Below, piece by piece: positions 39,652-49,682 of a stretch of 64,000 bases of DNA (position 1 is the stretch's first letter; every line of letters starts with the position of its first letter). The stretch is taken from NCBI RefSeq assembly GCF_030282825.1, contig NZ_JASTZU010000037.1, positions 142,395 to 206,394 on the forward strand, written 5' to 3'. A model generated the notes under the pieces. That model was not told the DNA's origin. It saw only the letters and a program-made list of their open reading frames with translations, and searched no databases. The position numbers were made by a program, and so were the translations under genes. The DNA is from Aquibacillus rhizosphaerae. GTDB lineage: Bacteria > Bacillota > Bacilli > Bacillales > Amphibacillaceae.

Positions 39652-41187
39652 CTATTTTCTTATATTATATTTCCAAGCCTTATCCTCATCAATCATCCGC
39701 TTTGCCGCATAGATAAGAATAAATTGGATAAGAATTATCGGCAGACCCATTAGACCGGAAATAACCTCTAAAGGTGCTAAGCCACCAATACGCATTAATA
39801 CAAGTGCCAGACCTGTAATGACTGCTGCGACAATAATTCGCAAGACCTTCGGTGGTTCATACTTACTCATATCATTTGTACTCGTATAAGCCGCAATTGT
39901 ATATGTTGTTGAATCAAGTGTTGTCGTTAAGAATATAAGAGCTACTATTATAAATATGATAATCGCGAACTCTCCAAAAGGAAGGCTAGATAATATTTCT
40001 GGAATAGCTGCCATCCTATCCTTTTCTTGGACTACTTCTAATACAGATAATTCCCCTGTAAGATATCGATGCACTCCCAAGCCACCAAGAACTCCTGTCG
40101 CTACCCAAGAAATCAAAGTTGGTGCTAAGAGATACGTAAGAATCATTTCTTTAATAGTTCTTCCTTGAGATATTTTGGCAGCAAATACACTATGAAGCAA
40201 TGCCCAAGTGGCACTATATGCAAACCAAAATACGGTATTACTCTGAATGTGTGATGCTTCTTCTTGATATACAGAATCTGTATTTAATGAAATATTAAGA
40301 TAGTTTGACAAGAGAAATGAAAAACTATCAGAGAAATAATTTATTATAAACACGCCTGGTCCCGCCACTAATATAAATAAAGTGAATAGACCAGCCAAAT
40401 ACATATTAAAAGTACTTAAGCGTTTTATCCCTTTTTCAATTCCCAAGTATGCGCTAAGTGAAAATAAAAACACCCAAATAATAGTAACAATAATAGTCAT
40501 TCCAAATGTCACTTCTATACCTAATAAAGCTGATAAGTTATGTGTAATAATGGGTGCTCCTAATCCAAGCGTTACGGATGCACCAGCTAAAATACTAACT
40601 AAAAATAAGATATCTAGTACTTTTCCACCCAGACCATCTGTAAACTTATCTCCAAAAATGACTCTGCAAGCTTCCGAGATTCTCATCAGTGGCTTTTTTT
40701 TCACATGTAAAATATATCCCATTGCAGGAGCTATAATGACAAAAATAGCAAAAACCTGAAAACCCCATAAGAACATACTATAAGCGTTGCCCCATAAAAG
40801 CGCTTCTGCTGATCCAGCTTCTACTCCAGCAGGGGGATCATTGGCGACAGACGTCCACTGTAACATTCCTGTCCGCATTAATGTAGATCCCACACCCATA
40901 GCGATAAGAATAGATGCATATTCAAATAGGCTAAATCGAGGTTTTTCTGCAGGATCACCTAACACGACTTGTCCATACTTTGAAAAAGATAAGTATAATC
41001 CTGCTACGACTAAAATAATCCCATACCATAAATATCCCCAACTAAATACTTCGACGATATAATCAAAAATTGCGTTAAGTAATTCCAATGATTCTGCTTC
41101 ATATAAAGCAAAAGGGATAGTAATTCCAATAATTATTAACAGAGATGGTACGAAAATTTTATAGTCAATTAACTTTTTATTATACAT
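39652..41187 (-). CDS. BCCT-family transporter, divergent
   Basis: About 511-residue 12-TM carrier of the betaine/carnitine/choline family: FSWGYLWYGIILVVAGLYL, HSVFAAKISQGRTIKEMI and FLTTTLDSTTYTIAAYTS are family-like. The usual Gly-rich TM3 stretch and Trp box of betaine carriers are altered (MGVGSTLMRTGMLQW; SATWALLHSVFAAK), so the substrate is uncertain. ATG 41187 follows GAGGAGG; ATG/GTG candidates upstream do not. Osmoprotection possible but unproven. Confidence 0.82.
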   Translation of the reverse strand: MYNKKLIDYKIFVPSLLIIIGITIPFALYEAESLELLNAIFDYIVEVFSWGYLWYGIILVVAGLYLSFSKYGQVVLGDPAEKPRFSLFEYASILIAMGVGSTLMRTGMLQWTSVANDPPAGVEAGSAEALLWGNAYSMFLWGFQVFAIFVIIAPAMGYILHVKKKPLMRISEACRVIFGDKFTDGLGGKVLDILFLVSILAGASVTLGLGAPIITHNLSALLGIEVTFGMTIIVTIIWVFLFSLSAYLGIEKGIKRLSTFNMYLAGLFTLFILVAGPGVFIINYFSDSFSFLLSNYLNISLNTDSVYQEEASHIQSNTVFWFAYSATWALLHSVFAAKISQGRTIKEMILTYLLAPTLISWVATGVLGGLGVHRYLTGELSVLEVVQEKDRMAAIPEILSSLPFGEFAIIIFIIVALIFLTTTLDSTTYTIAAYTSTNDMSKYEPPKVLRIIVAAVITGLALVLMRIGGLAPLEVISGLMGLPIILIQFILIYAAKRMIDEDKAWKYNIRK

Positions 41188-41818
41188 AGATATCCTCCTC
41201 TTTATTCTCTTTTCTAACACCTCTTCTCTTTTACCCGTTTATATTAAAATATAACTAGATATCAAAAAAATCTCTAATTAAGTATTTATGAAAATTCATA
41301 ATACATACAATAAGATAAGAGAATAAATACCTAAGGCGGTCATCATTAATCATTTCATTAATATAACAGTCATTCCTAATCAATTACGGTATTATACTAT
41401 TCTTGAAATTAATGAATAAATAACAATCCTCGCTCCCGCAAAGAATACTTTTTTTGAGATGGTCATATCGTTTTCCAGGTATCCTTTATTACTTTACCTC
41501 TCATCATTCATGCTTTCCTTGACACTGTTGTCGATTTAAATCAATTTGCTCCACTTCAAAATCCACATTTTTTAAAATTGTTAAGCATATCGGGAGCTTG
41601 GAATTCTTATATATAAAGGAGGTCCGGACTCTGTTTCTAATGCTTTCCACTCAATTTCGTTAAAGAACCTTGGTGGAAACCAAAACACAATAAGGATATG
41701 ACTGTGACGAAAGCTTGCGGAGAAGGTTAAAAGATTTGCAGAATGCATGTAAAAAAATCATCTTCGCAATTGAAAAAGTTGATTTCCATAACAGAAAACC
41801 AGCTTTTTTTTCTTATAT
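41188..41818. other. 631-bp gap without a supportable gene
   Basis: AT-rich. One 55-codon minus-strand frame (41585-41752) has an ATG but no ribosome site and shows protein-like composition; overlapping frames do too, which suggests decayed coding DNA. A weak hairpin with T-run near 41775-41812 may end the copper operon. Confidence 0.4.
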
Positions 41819-42025
41819 TTAGGCTTCAACATCATAGCCTTGTTCTTCAATAGCTTCCTTCATAACATCATCATTTACTTTAGATTCATCGAAAGTAACA
41901 TCTACACTACCAGCCTCTAAATTAACTTCAACTGCTGACACACCATCTATTTCTTTTAGTGCACCCTCAACTGACATTTTGCAATGACCACATGTCATGC
42001 CTGTTACGTTTAAAGTTTTTCCCAT
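41819..42025 (-). CDS. copZ: Copper chaperone CopZ
   Basis: 68-residue HMA-domain protein carrying Cu(I) to CopA through MTCGHC (10-15). Ferredoxin-like length exactly right. AGGAGG before ATG. Third gene of csoR-copA-copZ, 29 nt after copA; in B. subtilis copZ precedes copA, so the order is swapped. Confidence 0.96.
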   Translation of the reverse strand: MGKTLNVTGMTCGHCKMSVEGALKEIDGVSAVEVNLEAGSVDVTFDESKVNDDVMKEAIEEQGYDVEA

Positions 42026-42054
42026 TACCTTTTCACCTCCTTTAAATGGTCTTT

Positions 42055-44439
42055 TTATAGTTTCACTCGTTTTAAGCGTAGCGAGTTAGAGACAACACTA
42101 ACCGAACTTAATGCCATTGCTGCACCAGCTACCCATGGCGCAAGTAATCCGAGTGTTGCAATTGGAATCCCTGCTGTATTATAACCAAAAGCCCAGAATA
42201 GATTTTGGCGGATATTTTTAATCGTCGCCTGGCTGATTTTGATTGCTTTTGGAATTAGCAATAACTCACCACCTAGAATCGTTACATCAGCAGCTTCAAT
42301 TGCTACTTCGGTTCCTGTACCAATAGCAATTCCAATATCTGCAATTGCTAATGCTGGAGCATCATTTACCCCATCTCCAACCATTGCAACCTTTTTACCA
42401 CTATTCTGAATTTCTTTAACTTTATCAGCTTTTTCTTCAGGTAAAACTTGAGCGATTACTTGGTCAATGCCAACCTGTTTAGCTATGGCTTGTGCTGTTC
42501 GTTCGTTATCACCTGTTAACATGATAACTTCTAGGCCAAGTACTTTTAACTCTTTAATTGCTTGTGGTGCTGTTTCTTTAATCGTATCTGCAACAGCAAT
42601 AATTCCACGATACTTTTCATCAATTGCAATTAACATCGCTGTTTTTCCATCAACTTCATAATCAATCAATTCTTGTTCCGCACCACCAACATCGACTTGA
42701 TAATCTTGCATTAGTTTTCGATTACCAACAAGAATACGCTTGTTAGAAATCGTAACTTCGATACCGTGTCCAGGTATAGCAGTGAAATCATCTACTTCAA
42801 TCAAATCAATATCTTGTTCTGTTGCATAGGCAACAATAGCTTCTGCAAGTGGGTGCTCTGAACCTTTTTCTGCACTCGCGAGTAACTGTAATGTTTCTTC
42901 ATCACCTGTAAAGTTTGTTACTTCGGGTTTTCCTTTTGTGATTGTTCCCGTTTTATCTAACACGATTGCATTTAATGCATGTGTACGTTCAAGATGTTCT
43001 CCACCTTTAAAAAGAATTCCATTCTCAGCAGCCTTTCCTGTACCAACCATAATGGATGTTGGCGTTGCAAGTCCTAAAGCACAAGGACATGCGATAACAA
43101 GAACAGCAATCGATGCGACTAAAGCAGGTTCAAATTGACCAGGCTGGACAAATATGATCCATATGGTGAATGTTAAAATGGAAATCACTACAACAATCGG
43201 TACGAAATAACCAGAAATGATATCAGCTAATCGTTGGATTGGTGCTTTCGAACCTTGTGCATCCTCGACCACTTTCACAATCGATGCAAGTGCAGTATCT
43301 TTACCAACCTTCGTCGCTCTCATTTCAATCGAGCCGTTTTTGTTTATGGTCGATCCTATGATCGTTGCGTCTACACCCTTTTCAATTGGAATGGATTCCC
43401 CTGTAATCATCGACTCATCTACAGATGTTCTTCCTTTTACAACCATACCATCTACAGGTATTTTCTCACCTGGTTTTACAACTAAGCAATCTCCAACTTC
43501 AACTTCTTCAACTGGAATCATAATTTCCTCGCCATTTTTTATGACGCGTGCCTCTTTCGCCTGTAAATTGAGTAATGAAGAAAGTGCATTCGTTGTTTGG
43601 CTTTTTGCTCTTGCTTCCAAATACTTACCAAATAAGATCAACGTTATTAATACAGCACTCGTTTCGAAGTATAAATGAGCCATATATTCGGGATTACCGA
43701 TTGTCTTAAATGCTTCGTATAAACTATAGAAATAAGCCGCACTTGTACCTAATGCAACAAGGACATCCATGTTCGCTCCACCACTTCGAAGGTTCTTATA
43801 TGCACCAACATAAAACTGCCATCCGATGATAAATTGCACAGGTGTTGCTAAAGCAAATTGGAACCATGGATTCATAAATACGTCTGGTATGTGCATGTTA
43901 AACAGATGAACAAACATAGTTACTAACAGTGGGGCAGACAAAACAGCCGAAATAATTAACTTCATTTTCATATTTTTAATTTGTTTTTCTTTATGTGTTT
44001 GCTTTTCTTCTGCTTCAGCTTTAGGTTTCGCATCATAACCTACACTTTTGATTTTACCAATTAATGCTTTCGCATCTACTAATCCAGGGTTATATTCTAC
44101 GGATGCAGTTTCTGTTGTTAAGTTTACAGTTGCAAACTTAACCCCTTCTTGCTTATTCAATACCTTTTCAATACGGGTAGAACATGCAGCACAAGTCATT
44201 CCAAAAATATCTAACTCTGTTTTTTCCATTAACACACCGTAGCCGATATTTTCAATTTTCTTCGTAATATCATCTATGGAAATTTTTTCTGAATCATAGT
44301 CTACCGTTGCCTTTTCCGTTGTTAAATTGACTTGTGCTTCGACACCATCGATCTTATTCAATACTTTTTCAACTCGAGTAGAACATGCAGCACAGGTCAT
44401 TCCTGTTATGCCTATTGTTGTATGATTTGTTTCGCTCAT
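42055..44439 (-). CDS. copA: Cu(I)-exporting P1B-type ATPase CopA
   Basis: 794-residue copper exporter. Two N-terminal HMA domains with MTCAACS at 14-20 and 81-87, membrane helices, the CPC metal site (451-453 in [13 protein letters not shown]), phosphorylated Asp495 in DKTGTITKG, and [13 protein letters not shown]. All catalytic residues intact. Exports Cu(I) delivered by CopZ. GGGGGATCC-type purine tract before the ATG; 14 nt after csoR. Confidence 0.97.
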   Translation of the reverse strand: MSETNHTTIGITGMTCAACSTRVEKVLNKIDGVEAQVNLTTEKATVDYDSEKISIDDITKKIENIGYGVLMEKTELDIFGMTCAACSTRIEKVLNKQEGVKFATVNLTTETASVEYNPGLVDAKALIGKIKSVGYDAKPKAEAEEKQTHKEKQIKNMKMKLIISAVLSAPLLVTMFVHLFNMHIPDVFMNPWFQFALATPVQFIIGWQFYVGAYKNLRSGGANMDVLVALGTSAAYFYSLYEAFKTIGNPEYMAHLYFETSAVLITLILFGKYLEARAKSQTTNALSSLLNLQAKEARVIKNGEEIMIPVEEVEVGDCLVVKPGEKIPVDGMVVKGRTSVDESMITGESIPIEKGVDATIIGSTINKNGSIEMRATKVGKDTALASIVKVVEDAQGSKAPIQRLADIISGYFVPIVVVISILTFTIWIIFVQPGQFEPALVASIAVLVIACPCALGLATPTSIMVGTGKAAENGILFKGGEHLERTHALNAIVLDKTGTITKGKPEVTNFTGDEETLQLLASAEKGSEHPLAEAIVAYATEQDIDLIEVDDFTAIPGHGIEVTISNKRILVGNRKLMQDYQVDVGGAEQELIDYEVDGKTAMLIAIDEKYRGIIAVADTIKETAPQAIKELKVLGLEVIMLTGDNERTAQAIAKQVGIDQVIAQVLPEEKADKVKEIQNSGKKVAMVGDGVNDAPALAIADIGIAIGTGTEVAIEAADVTILGGELLLIPKAIKISQATIKNIRQNLFWAFGYNTAGIPIATLGLLAPWVAGAAMALSSVSVVSNSLRLKRVKL

Positions 44440-44453
44440 AATGGATCCCCCCC

Positions 44454-44765
44454 TTACTTAGAAAACTGTTTCATAACTTCCATTAACTCTTCAATGGCTT
44501 CTTTTCCTTCACCTTGTTTAATCGCATCACTAACACAATGATTGATATGGCGTTCTGTGACAGCAAAACCTACATTTTTTAATGCGGATTGTATTGCGCT
44601 AATTTGCACTAAAATATCCATACAATATCGATCATCTTCCACCATTTTCTGTATTCCACGAACTTGCCCTTCTATACGTTTTAAACGGTTAATAACTTTT
44701 TGCTTTTCATCTTGTGTTCTAGGTTTGCTTGGGTGATCTTGTAAGAATTCATCCAAATAAATCAC
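44454..44765 (-). CDS. csoR: Copper-sensing repressor CsoR
   Basis: 103-residue helical repressor of the DUF156 family. Cu(I) ligands Cys48, His73 and Cys77 ([19 protein letters not shown]) correspond to Cys45-His70-Cys74 of B. subtilis CsoR. GTG start with AAAGGA 7 nt upstream; a TTG three codons later is an alternative. It heads the operon and a CsoR box lies 21 nt upstream. Confidence 0.95.
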   Translation of the reverse strand: MIYLDEFLQDHPSKPRTQDEKQKVINRLKRIEGQVRGIQKMVEDDRYCMDILVQISAIQSALKNVGFAVTERHINHCVSDAIKQGEGKEAIEELMEVMKQFSK

Positions 44766-44785
44766 TTCCCTTTCCTTTTATATAC

Positions 44786-44807
44786 ATACCATACCCCCGA
44801 ATGGTAT
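44786..44807 (-). promoter_or_regulatory. CsoR operator
   Basis: ATACCATTCGGGGGTATGGT on the minus strand, a G-run flanked by ATACCAT/ATGGTAT arms, the known CsoR box style; directly before csoR. Confidence 0.8.
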
Positions 44808-44906
44808 ATATGTCAAATGAAAAGAAATAGTGGTTTCACGAACTTACTGTCACTAAAAAATTGAAATAAGGCATTCGCAAAACGTCCTTATTACTCAGCA
44901 TAAATG

Positions 44907-44954
44907 TTGACATGTAATTAATTCTATATTAAAATCAAACCAGACAGTACAGTT
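44907..44954 (+). promoter_or_regulatory. tetR promoter with TetR-type operator
   Basis: TTGACA-N17-TAAAAT, then GACAGTACAGTT (44943-44954) over the expected start site; the same motif precedes the ABC operon. Confidence 0.7.
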
Positions 44955-44978
44955 TTATTTTGAGGGGCTATAAAATAC

Positions 44979-45608
44979 ATGAAGAAGTTATCTTCTAGAG
45001 CATTAAAGAAAAAAGAACAAATACAATTAGCTGCACAGCGATTGTTTTTGGAAAAGGGATTTTCAAATACCAGTATGGATGCCATAACAAAGGAAGCTGG
45101 GGTATCAAAACAAACGGTTTATAGTTATTATGAAAGTAAAGAAGACTTACTTTTTGATGTATTCCAAAGTTTAATTGGGGAGATTGATATTGAAAATAAA
45201 TTTCAGCTAACTCAAAACATTGAAATAAACAATATTGGCGATCTAACAATGACCTTAGAGATGGTTGCTGAAAAGATTAGTAAAAATTTAGTGCAGCCTG
45301 AATATTTGGGAATGGCAAGAATAATATTAGCAGAAATGGCTTATTTCCCTCAACTTGGCGAGTTATTTAAAGAGGCAGTACCAACACAAATTATAGGTAC
45401 AATCAGTAACATTCTGTCACATGCAAATAAAATAGGTGTGATTAAAATAAACGAAGCAGACATGGACGTTGTTGCGCGAATGTTAATCGGACCGTTGCTA
45501 ACCTATATTCTTTTAGATGGTTTATTGGTACCAAAAGATCAAGTGACTGTGCCTAGTCGTGAGAAAATAGCTTCAATCATTCACTATTTTATTAAATCAA
45601 TCCAATAA
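44979..45608 (+). CDS. TetR/AcrR-family repressor of the adjacent ABC exporter
   Basis: 209 residues: N-terminal HTH (TSMDAITKEAGVSKQTVYSYYESKEDL-type, about 33-55) and a C-terminal ligand domain. GAGGGG ribosome site. The shared operator AACTGTACAGTT upstream of both this gene and the exporter operon suggests autorepression and repression of the exporter, relieved by a bound drug. Confidence 0.9.
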   Translation: MKKLSSRALKKKEQIQLAAQRLFLEKGFSNTSMDAITKEAGVSKQTVYSYYESKEDLLFDVFQSLIGEIDIENKFQLTQNIEINNIGDLTMTLEMVAEKISKNLVQPEYLGMARIILAEMAYFPQLGELFKEAVPTQIIGTISNILSHANKIGVIKINEADMDVVARMLIGPLLTYILLDGLLVPKDQVTVPSREKIASIIHYFIKSIQ

Positions 45609-45625
45609 AATATCTATTTTTATTT

Positions 45626-45647
45626 AAGCCCTTTAATAAAAGGGTTT
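45626..45647 (+). terminator. Weak terminator after tetR
   Basis: AAGCCCTT/AAGGGTTT short stem with T-rich tail. Confidence 0.5.
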
Positions 45648-45670
45648 ATCATTTATTTATAAACAAACCA

Positions 45671-45682
45671 AACTGTACAGTT
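45671..45682. promoter_or_regulatory. TetR operator upstream of ABC exporter operon
   Basis: Perfect 12-bp palindrome AACTGTACAGTT in a block (ACAGTTTTAT) shared with the tetR promoter. Confidence 0.7.
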
Positions 45683-45702
45683 TTATAAAGGGAGTGTTTC
45701 TC

Positions 45703-46653
45703 ATGGAAAAAGAGTTTGTCGTTGAATTTAAAAAGGTAGACTTAATCTTTAATAAAAATAGTAAAAAAGAATTTAAAGCACTAGAAGCACTAGATATAAA
45801 AATAAAGAGTGGTCAAATATTTTGTCTTTTAGGACCTAATGGGTCAGGAAAAACAACGACAATAAACCTTATTAATGGTTTGTTAGAGCCAACCAATGGA
45901 GATATAACAGTGTTAGGAATGAAACCTAGTAAGTCAAGGAAAACCGTCCTTCAAAAGATTTCATTGGTACCACAAGAAACTGCTTTATACAATGATTTGA
46001 CTGCTAGAGAGAATTTGTTATTTCATGCTCGATATTATGGTGTTAATCGAAAATATATTTCCGAAAGAATAGATGAAGTATTAGGCATTGTCCAACTAGA
46101 GAATAGACAGAATGATAGAGTAGGAACTTTTTCTGGGGGAATGCAAAGAAGATTAGCATTAGCACGAGCGTTATTAACAGAACCAGAAATACTATTACTA
46201 GATGAACCGACATTGGGTGTTGATGTGCAATCAAGAAATGCCATTTGGGAGCAGATCCGCACACTTGCGTCAGTTGGGAAAACCGTTATATTAACAACAA
46301 ATTACATGGAAGAAGCTGAAGAACTTGGTGAGCAAGTATTAATTATTGATAAAGGGAAGCCAGTGGGATCAGGATCTCCAAATGAATTAAAGAGACATAT
46401 TGGTCAAAAACAGATGATCATTCACTTTACTGAAACAAGATATGCCAAACAGGTATATGACGATATAGCTAAAGATTACGACGTTACTTTTAAAGGAAAC
46501 CAGCTTCACGTGAATACGAATGCATTAAATAATCAATTCCAGCTTTTGCAGCAATTAAGCAAGTATGAGGAACATATGAATCACATTGAATACAGTGAAC
46601 CCAATCTCCAAGATGTTTTCCTTCATTTTACAGGGAAAGAATTAAGAGATTAA
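45703..46653 (+). CDS. ABC exporter ATP-binding protein
   Basis: About 316-residue ATPase of an ABC-2 (drug/antibiotic resistance) exporter: Walker A GPNGSGKTTT, Q-loop LVPQETALY, signature SGGMQRR, Walker B ILLLDEPTLGVD, plus a C-terminal extension typical of DrrA-like subunits. ATG 45703 is 8 nt after AAAGGGAG; GTG 45694 overlaps it. First of three cotranscribed genes (18-nt gaps). Confidence 0.92.
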   Translation: MEKEFVVEFKKVDLIFNKNSKKEFKALEALDIKIKSGQIFCLLGPNGSGKTTTINLINGLLEPTNGDITVLGMKPSKSRKTVLQKISLVPQETALYNDLTARENLLFHARYYGVNRKYISERIDEVLGIVQLENRQNDRVGTFSGGMQRRLALARALLTEPEILLLDEPTLGVDVQSRNAIWEQIRTLASVGKTVILTTNYMEEAEELGEQVLIIDKGKPVGSGSPNELKRHIGQKQMIIHFTETRYAKQVYDDIAKDYDVTFKGNQLHVNTNALNNQFQLLQQLSKYEEHMNHIEYSEPNLQDVFLHFTGKELRD

Positions 46654-46671
46654 AGAAAGGAGTGAACACGA

Positions 46672-47802
46672 ATGTTTAGTGCTATATTAGCCATCGTACG
46701 TAAGGATCTACTATTAATAATTCGCAAACCGATGTTTTCTATTATAAGTCTAATAGTTCCTTTACTATTTATTATTTTTTACGGATTAGTGATTCATACT
46801 TCATCCACAAATCCTATTGTAATTGCAAATCATTCAGAAGGACCTTACACGGAACGCTTTGTTGATATTTTGCAAGAAATAAAGTCAGTAGATGGATCTT
46901 ATTTAGAAATCATTACGTTAGATTCTGAATTAGCTTATGAAAAATACAATAATAGACAAGTGGATGCCTTATTAGTAATCCCTGAATCGTTTGAAGAGAA
47001 CCTTCATGCAGGTAAGCAGGCAGCGTTAAAGTTAAAAGTATTTAATATTAATTCAGATGGGACGAAGAACTATCAATTACGAATTGATCATGCTTTATAT
47101 GAATTTCATAAGAACTTAAATGGGGACTCGTTCATTTCAATCAATGAAGATATGACTTTCATCCAGGATACCCCAATGAAAAGTTATGTCAGCACGGGGT
47201 TACTTATATTCTCAGTCTTATTAACGTCAATGGTAAGTACAGGGACATTAATGGCAAGAGAATGGGAAGAACGAACGGCTAAACTAATCGTTTTAACTCC
47301 TAAAGGTTTTTTGCCTTTGATTGTTGGAAAATGGATGACAGCCTTACTAGTTACCGTTGCAAACACCGTATTAGTTCTTCCGTTGCTTTATATACTTTTA
47401 GGCTATCTAATTGGCCAAATGAACACTTTGGTTTGGTTTTACTTATTGCTCTTCTTTTTTTACGGAAGTGCTGCTGGCGTATTACTAGGAGTCTTATTTA
47501 AAAAGACGTTGCCTATCGTACCCATTAGTATCGTGATAGCGATGAGTGAATTTTTAGTAAGTAGCCTAGAATCTTACATTAGAGGTTTTGCTCATGGAGG
47601 AATGACAGAGTGGTTGTGGCGATTAGGTAGTTGGTGGCCTAGTTCAGAGATAATTGACAGAATCCGCTTTACCGTCGAAGATCTCGAGCAAATAGCAATA
47701 AATTGGGGAGCGTCCTTCTATATGGCATTGTGGGTAGGACTTCTTCTAACCATTGCTTTATTTAAATTGAACAAACAACTTTCCTTTACCCAGGGACAAT
47801 AA
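46672..47802 (+). CDS. ABC-2 type exporter permease 1
   Basis: 376-residue permease: one N-terminal TM (about 20-40), a large extracytoplasmic loop (about 40-175) and five TMs at the C terminus, the ABC2_membrane_3 layout. AAAGGAGTG before ATG. Pairs with the next gene to make a heterodimeric channel. Confidence 0.88.
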   Translation: MFSAILAIVRKDLLLIIRKPMFSIISLIVPLLFIIFYGLVIHTSSTNPIVIANHSEGPYTERFVDILQEIKSVDGSYLEIITLDSELAYEKYNNRQVDALLVIPESFEENLHAGKQAALKLKVFNINSDGTKNYQLRIDHALYEFHKNLNGDSFISINEDMTFIQDTPMKSYVSTGLLIFSVLLTSMVSTGTLMAREWEERTAKLIVLTPKGFLPLIVGKWMTALLVTVANTVLVLPLLYILLGYLIGQMNTLVWFYLLLFFFYGSAAGVLLGVLFKKTLPIVPISIVIAMSEFLVSSLESYIRGFAHGGMTEWLWRLGSWWPSSEIIDRIRFTVEDLEQIAINWGASFYMALWVGLLLTIALFKLNKQLSFTQGQ

Positions 47803-47819
47803 GTTAGGGAGGCCTTTAT

Positions 47820-48929
47820 ATGAAAAAGTGGCAAGCAATATTAGCGGTTCACAACCGCAATATGAAAATTTTAACGAGACAAAAACAAATGTTAATCCAA
47901 CCCATTATTGTTCCGCTTGTATTATTATTTTTAATGGTGGTTGTATTTGGAGGGGGAGGAGACGATTGGCCTGTTGCGATTGTTAATGAATCAAATAGTC
48001 TAGAATCACAAGAACTAATGGAAGCTTTTAAAGATAGTGAGTCCAATATCACTCCATATTTTGATTTTATTGAAATGAACTCTTATGAAGCTAAAAAAAA
48101 AGGTTCTGAAGGAAGATTACATCTTTTCATTAAGTTACCTGCTGATTTTGTAGAAAATAAAAATATTGAATTGAAAACCTACAATATAAACAGTGATGCT
48201 ATGAAGAATGTTCGTTTAAGAGTAGAACATACGTTAAACGATTATATGGAGAAACAAGGCGCATTAAAGGTCACATCACAGCAAGTGACGGCACAACCTA
48301 ATGATGTTTGGCGGTCAGCATTTTATGGAGGAAGTAGCGTTCTGTTAACTCTATTTTTAGGTTCCATGATCATAGCAGCCAATTTACATGCCTTTGATTA
48401 TGAGAACAGAACCATAAAAGAAATTACTTTAACTCCTACTGGATCAATAATGGCGGGGTTTGGTATTATCCTAACATCGGTATTTGTGAGTTTAATCCTT
48501 TCATTAATCCCTTTAACTTTGTCGATATTGTTCTTGCATTTTGATTTTTACTTTTATAATACATTGCTTGTATATCTATCCATTGTTCCTATATTAATTG
48601 GATGCGCTGGAATCGGCCTCTTTTTAGGAGCATACTTTAAACAGTATCGTGTATTGCAACCATTGATTATTTTAATTGGTATTGGAACATATATTATTGG
48701 CGGTGGATTTGCGGGCGTAAATATGCTGATGCCATTAGCACGAGAAATAGCCGATATATGGGTTTTTTCCGTTATATTTGAATGGTTTAATCCTGTCCTC
48801 CACAATTTTGCAACTAGCTTTTCATTTAGCCAGTGTACCTTTATTTTTTTAGCTGGTGTACTAGGTTTCCTTTTGACATTTATTGCGTATAGATTTCAAA
48901 TTAGAAAGTCCATTTTTGGTGGTCAGTAA
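47820..48929 (+). CDS. ABC-2 type exporter permease 2
   Basis: 369 residues with the same layout as the preceding permease and clear paralogy (both carry an NINSD block and a V/F-F-Y-G loop), indicating duplication. Substrate unknown; exporters of this type remove peptides, antibiotics or lipids. GGGAGG before ATG. Confidence 0.88.
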   Translation: MKKWQAILAVHNRNMKILTRQKQMLIQPIIVPLVLLFLMVVVFGGGGDDWPVAIVNESNSLESQELMEAFKDSESNITPYFDFIEMNSYEAKKKGSEGRLHLFIKLPADFVENKNIELKTYNINSDAMKNVRLRVEHTLNDYMEKQGALKVTSQQVTAQPNDVWRSAFYGGSSVLLTLFLGSMIIAANLHAFDYENRTIKEITLTPTGSIMAGFGIILTSVFVSLILSLIPLTLSILFLHFDFYFYNTLLVYLSIVPILIGCAGIGLFLGAYFKQYRVLQPLIILIGIGTYIIGGGFAGVNMLMPLAREIADIWVFSVIFEWFNPVLHNFATSFSFSQCTFIFLAGVLGFLLTFIAYRFQIRKSIFGGQ

Positions 48930-49025
48930 ACTACCGCGTGTTGAACTGCCCTCTGTTAAGTAGGTAGTTAGCAAAATTAATTTAAGTAGCTTTAACTCTT
49001 ATTCCATAGAGGTGAGGCCGTTTTA

Positions 49026-49154
49026 TTGGTACGTAAAAACTCGAAATGGCCTTATCCGAAAGGAACACTTATTCAAGAATATTTCCTTATAATGAAATAT
49101 GTAGATGCTCTTAGAAAACCCGTTAATTACCATTTACAGGGTAAAGCGACCTGA
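49026..49154 (+). CDS. Possible small ORF
   Basis: 42 residues from TTG with GAGGTGAGG 7-8 nt upstream. Composition is protein-like (WPYPKGTLIQEYF, basic). No homologue recalled. Overlaps the 3' end of the start-less minus-strand ORF by 32 bp. Confidence 0.3.
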   Translation: MVRKNSKWPYPKGTLIQEYFLIMKYVDALRKPVNYHLQGKAT

Positions 49155-49581
49155 GGGTATAGGCGTTCTTTGATAAATTATTTTCATATATCTGCAAAAA
49201 ACGCTTCAACAAAACACCTATTTCTCGCATCTGAATTGGCTTTGGAGCAGAATAAAGTGCATCATGAAACTCTTCCATACTTAATTGGTTTGGGACCGCT
49301 TCAATGAATAGGTTATCCCTATTCTTTGGAATAACTTGTTCTTTATATTCAGCCTTACAATGAACACCATATAACCTATTAGCTCCGTCATTCCAATCAT
49401 TATGATTTCTTCTCCTTTTCTTATTTTTTGCACCAAAAGGTTTCTGAATGTCACTTTGATATTCGACTTCACTAGGTTGTTCTTGATTTGGAAATTGAAC
49501 ACCATCTGTTCTTTGATCATAATGCTCTCTAGAAGTTATAATTTCACTGGATGTCCAAGCATTTCCACTTCCTCTTACCCA
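49123..49581 (-). pseudogene. 152-codon open frame without a start codon (truncated gene)
   Basis: An open minus-strand frame from TGG (49581) to TAA (49123-49125), preceded by an in-frame stop. It has no ATG, GTG or TTG until about codon 100. The translation is protein-like: an Asn/Gln/Glu-rich first half, the basic stretch KNKKRRRNHNDWND, then SMEEFHDALYSAPKPIQMRE. Probably a gene that lost its 5' end, cut next to the pectate lyase terminator; a rare ATT start cannot be excluded. Confidence 0.5.
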
Positions 49582-49606
49582 TTTTTATAAAATTATAACT
49601 AGACAC

Positions 49607-49649
49607 AAAAAAGACTCTTGATCATTTAAATATAGCCAAGAGTCTTTTT
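49607..49649 (-). terminator. Terminator of the pectate lyase gene
   Basis: AAAAAGACTCTTG/CAAGAGTCTTTTT stem with A/T flanks. Confidence 0.85.
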
Positions 49650-49682
49650 CTACTATATATTACTTCTTACCGGAATCCACCA

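Noticed and set aside
49281..49520. 79-residue minus-strand ORF
   Set aside because: Shadow of the longer start-less frame at 49123-49581, which has better protein character.
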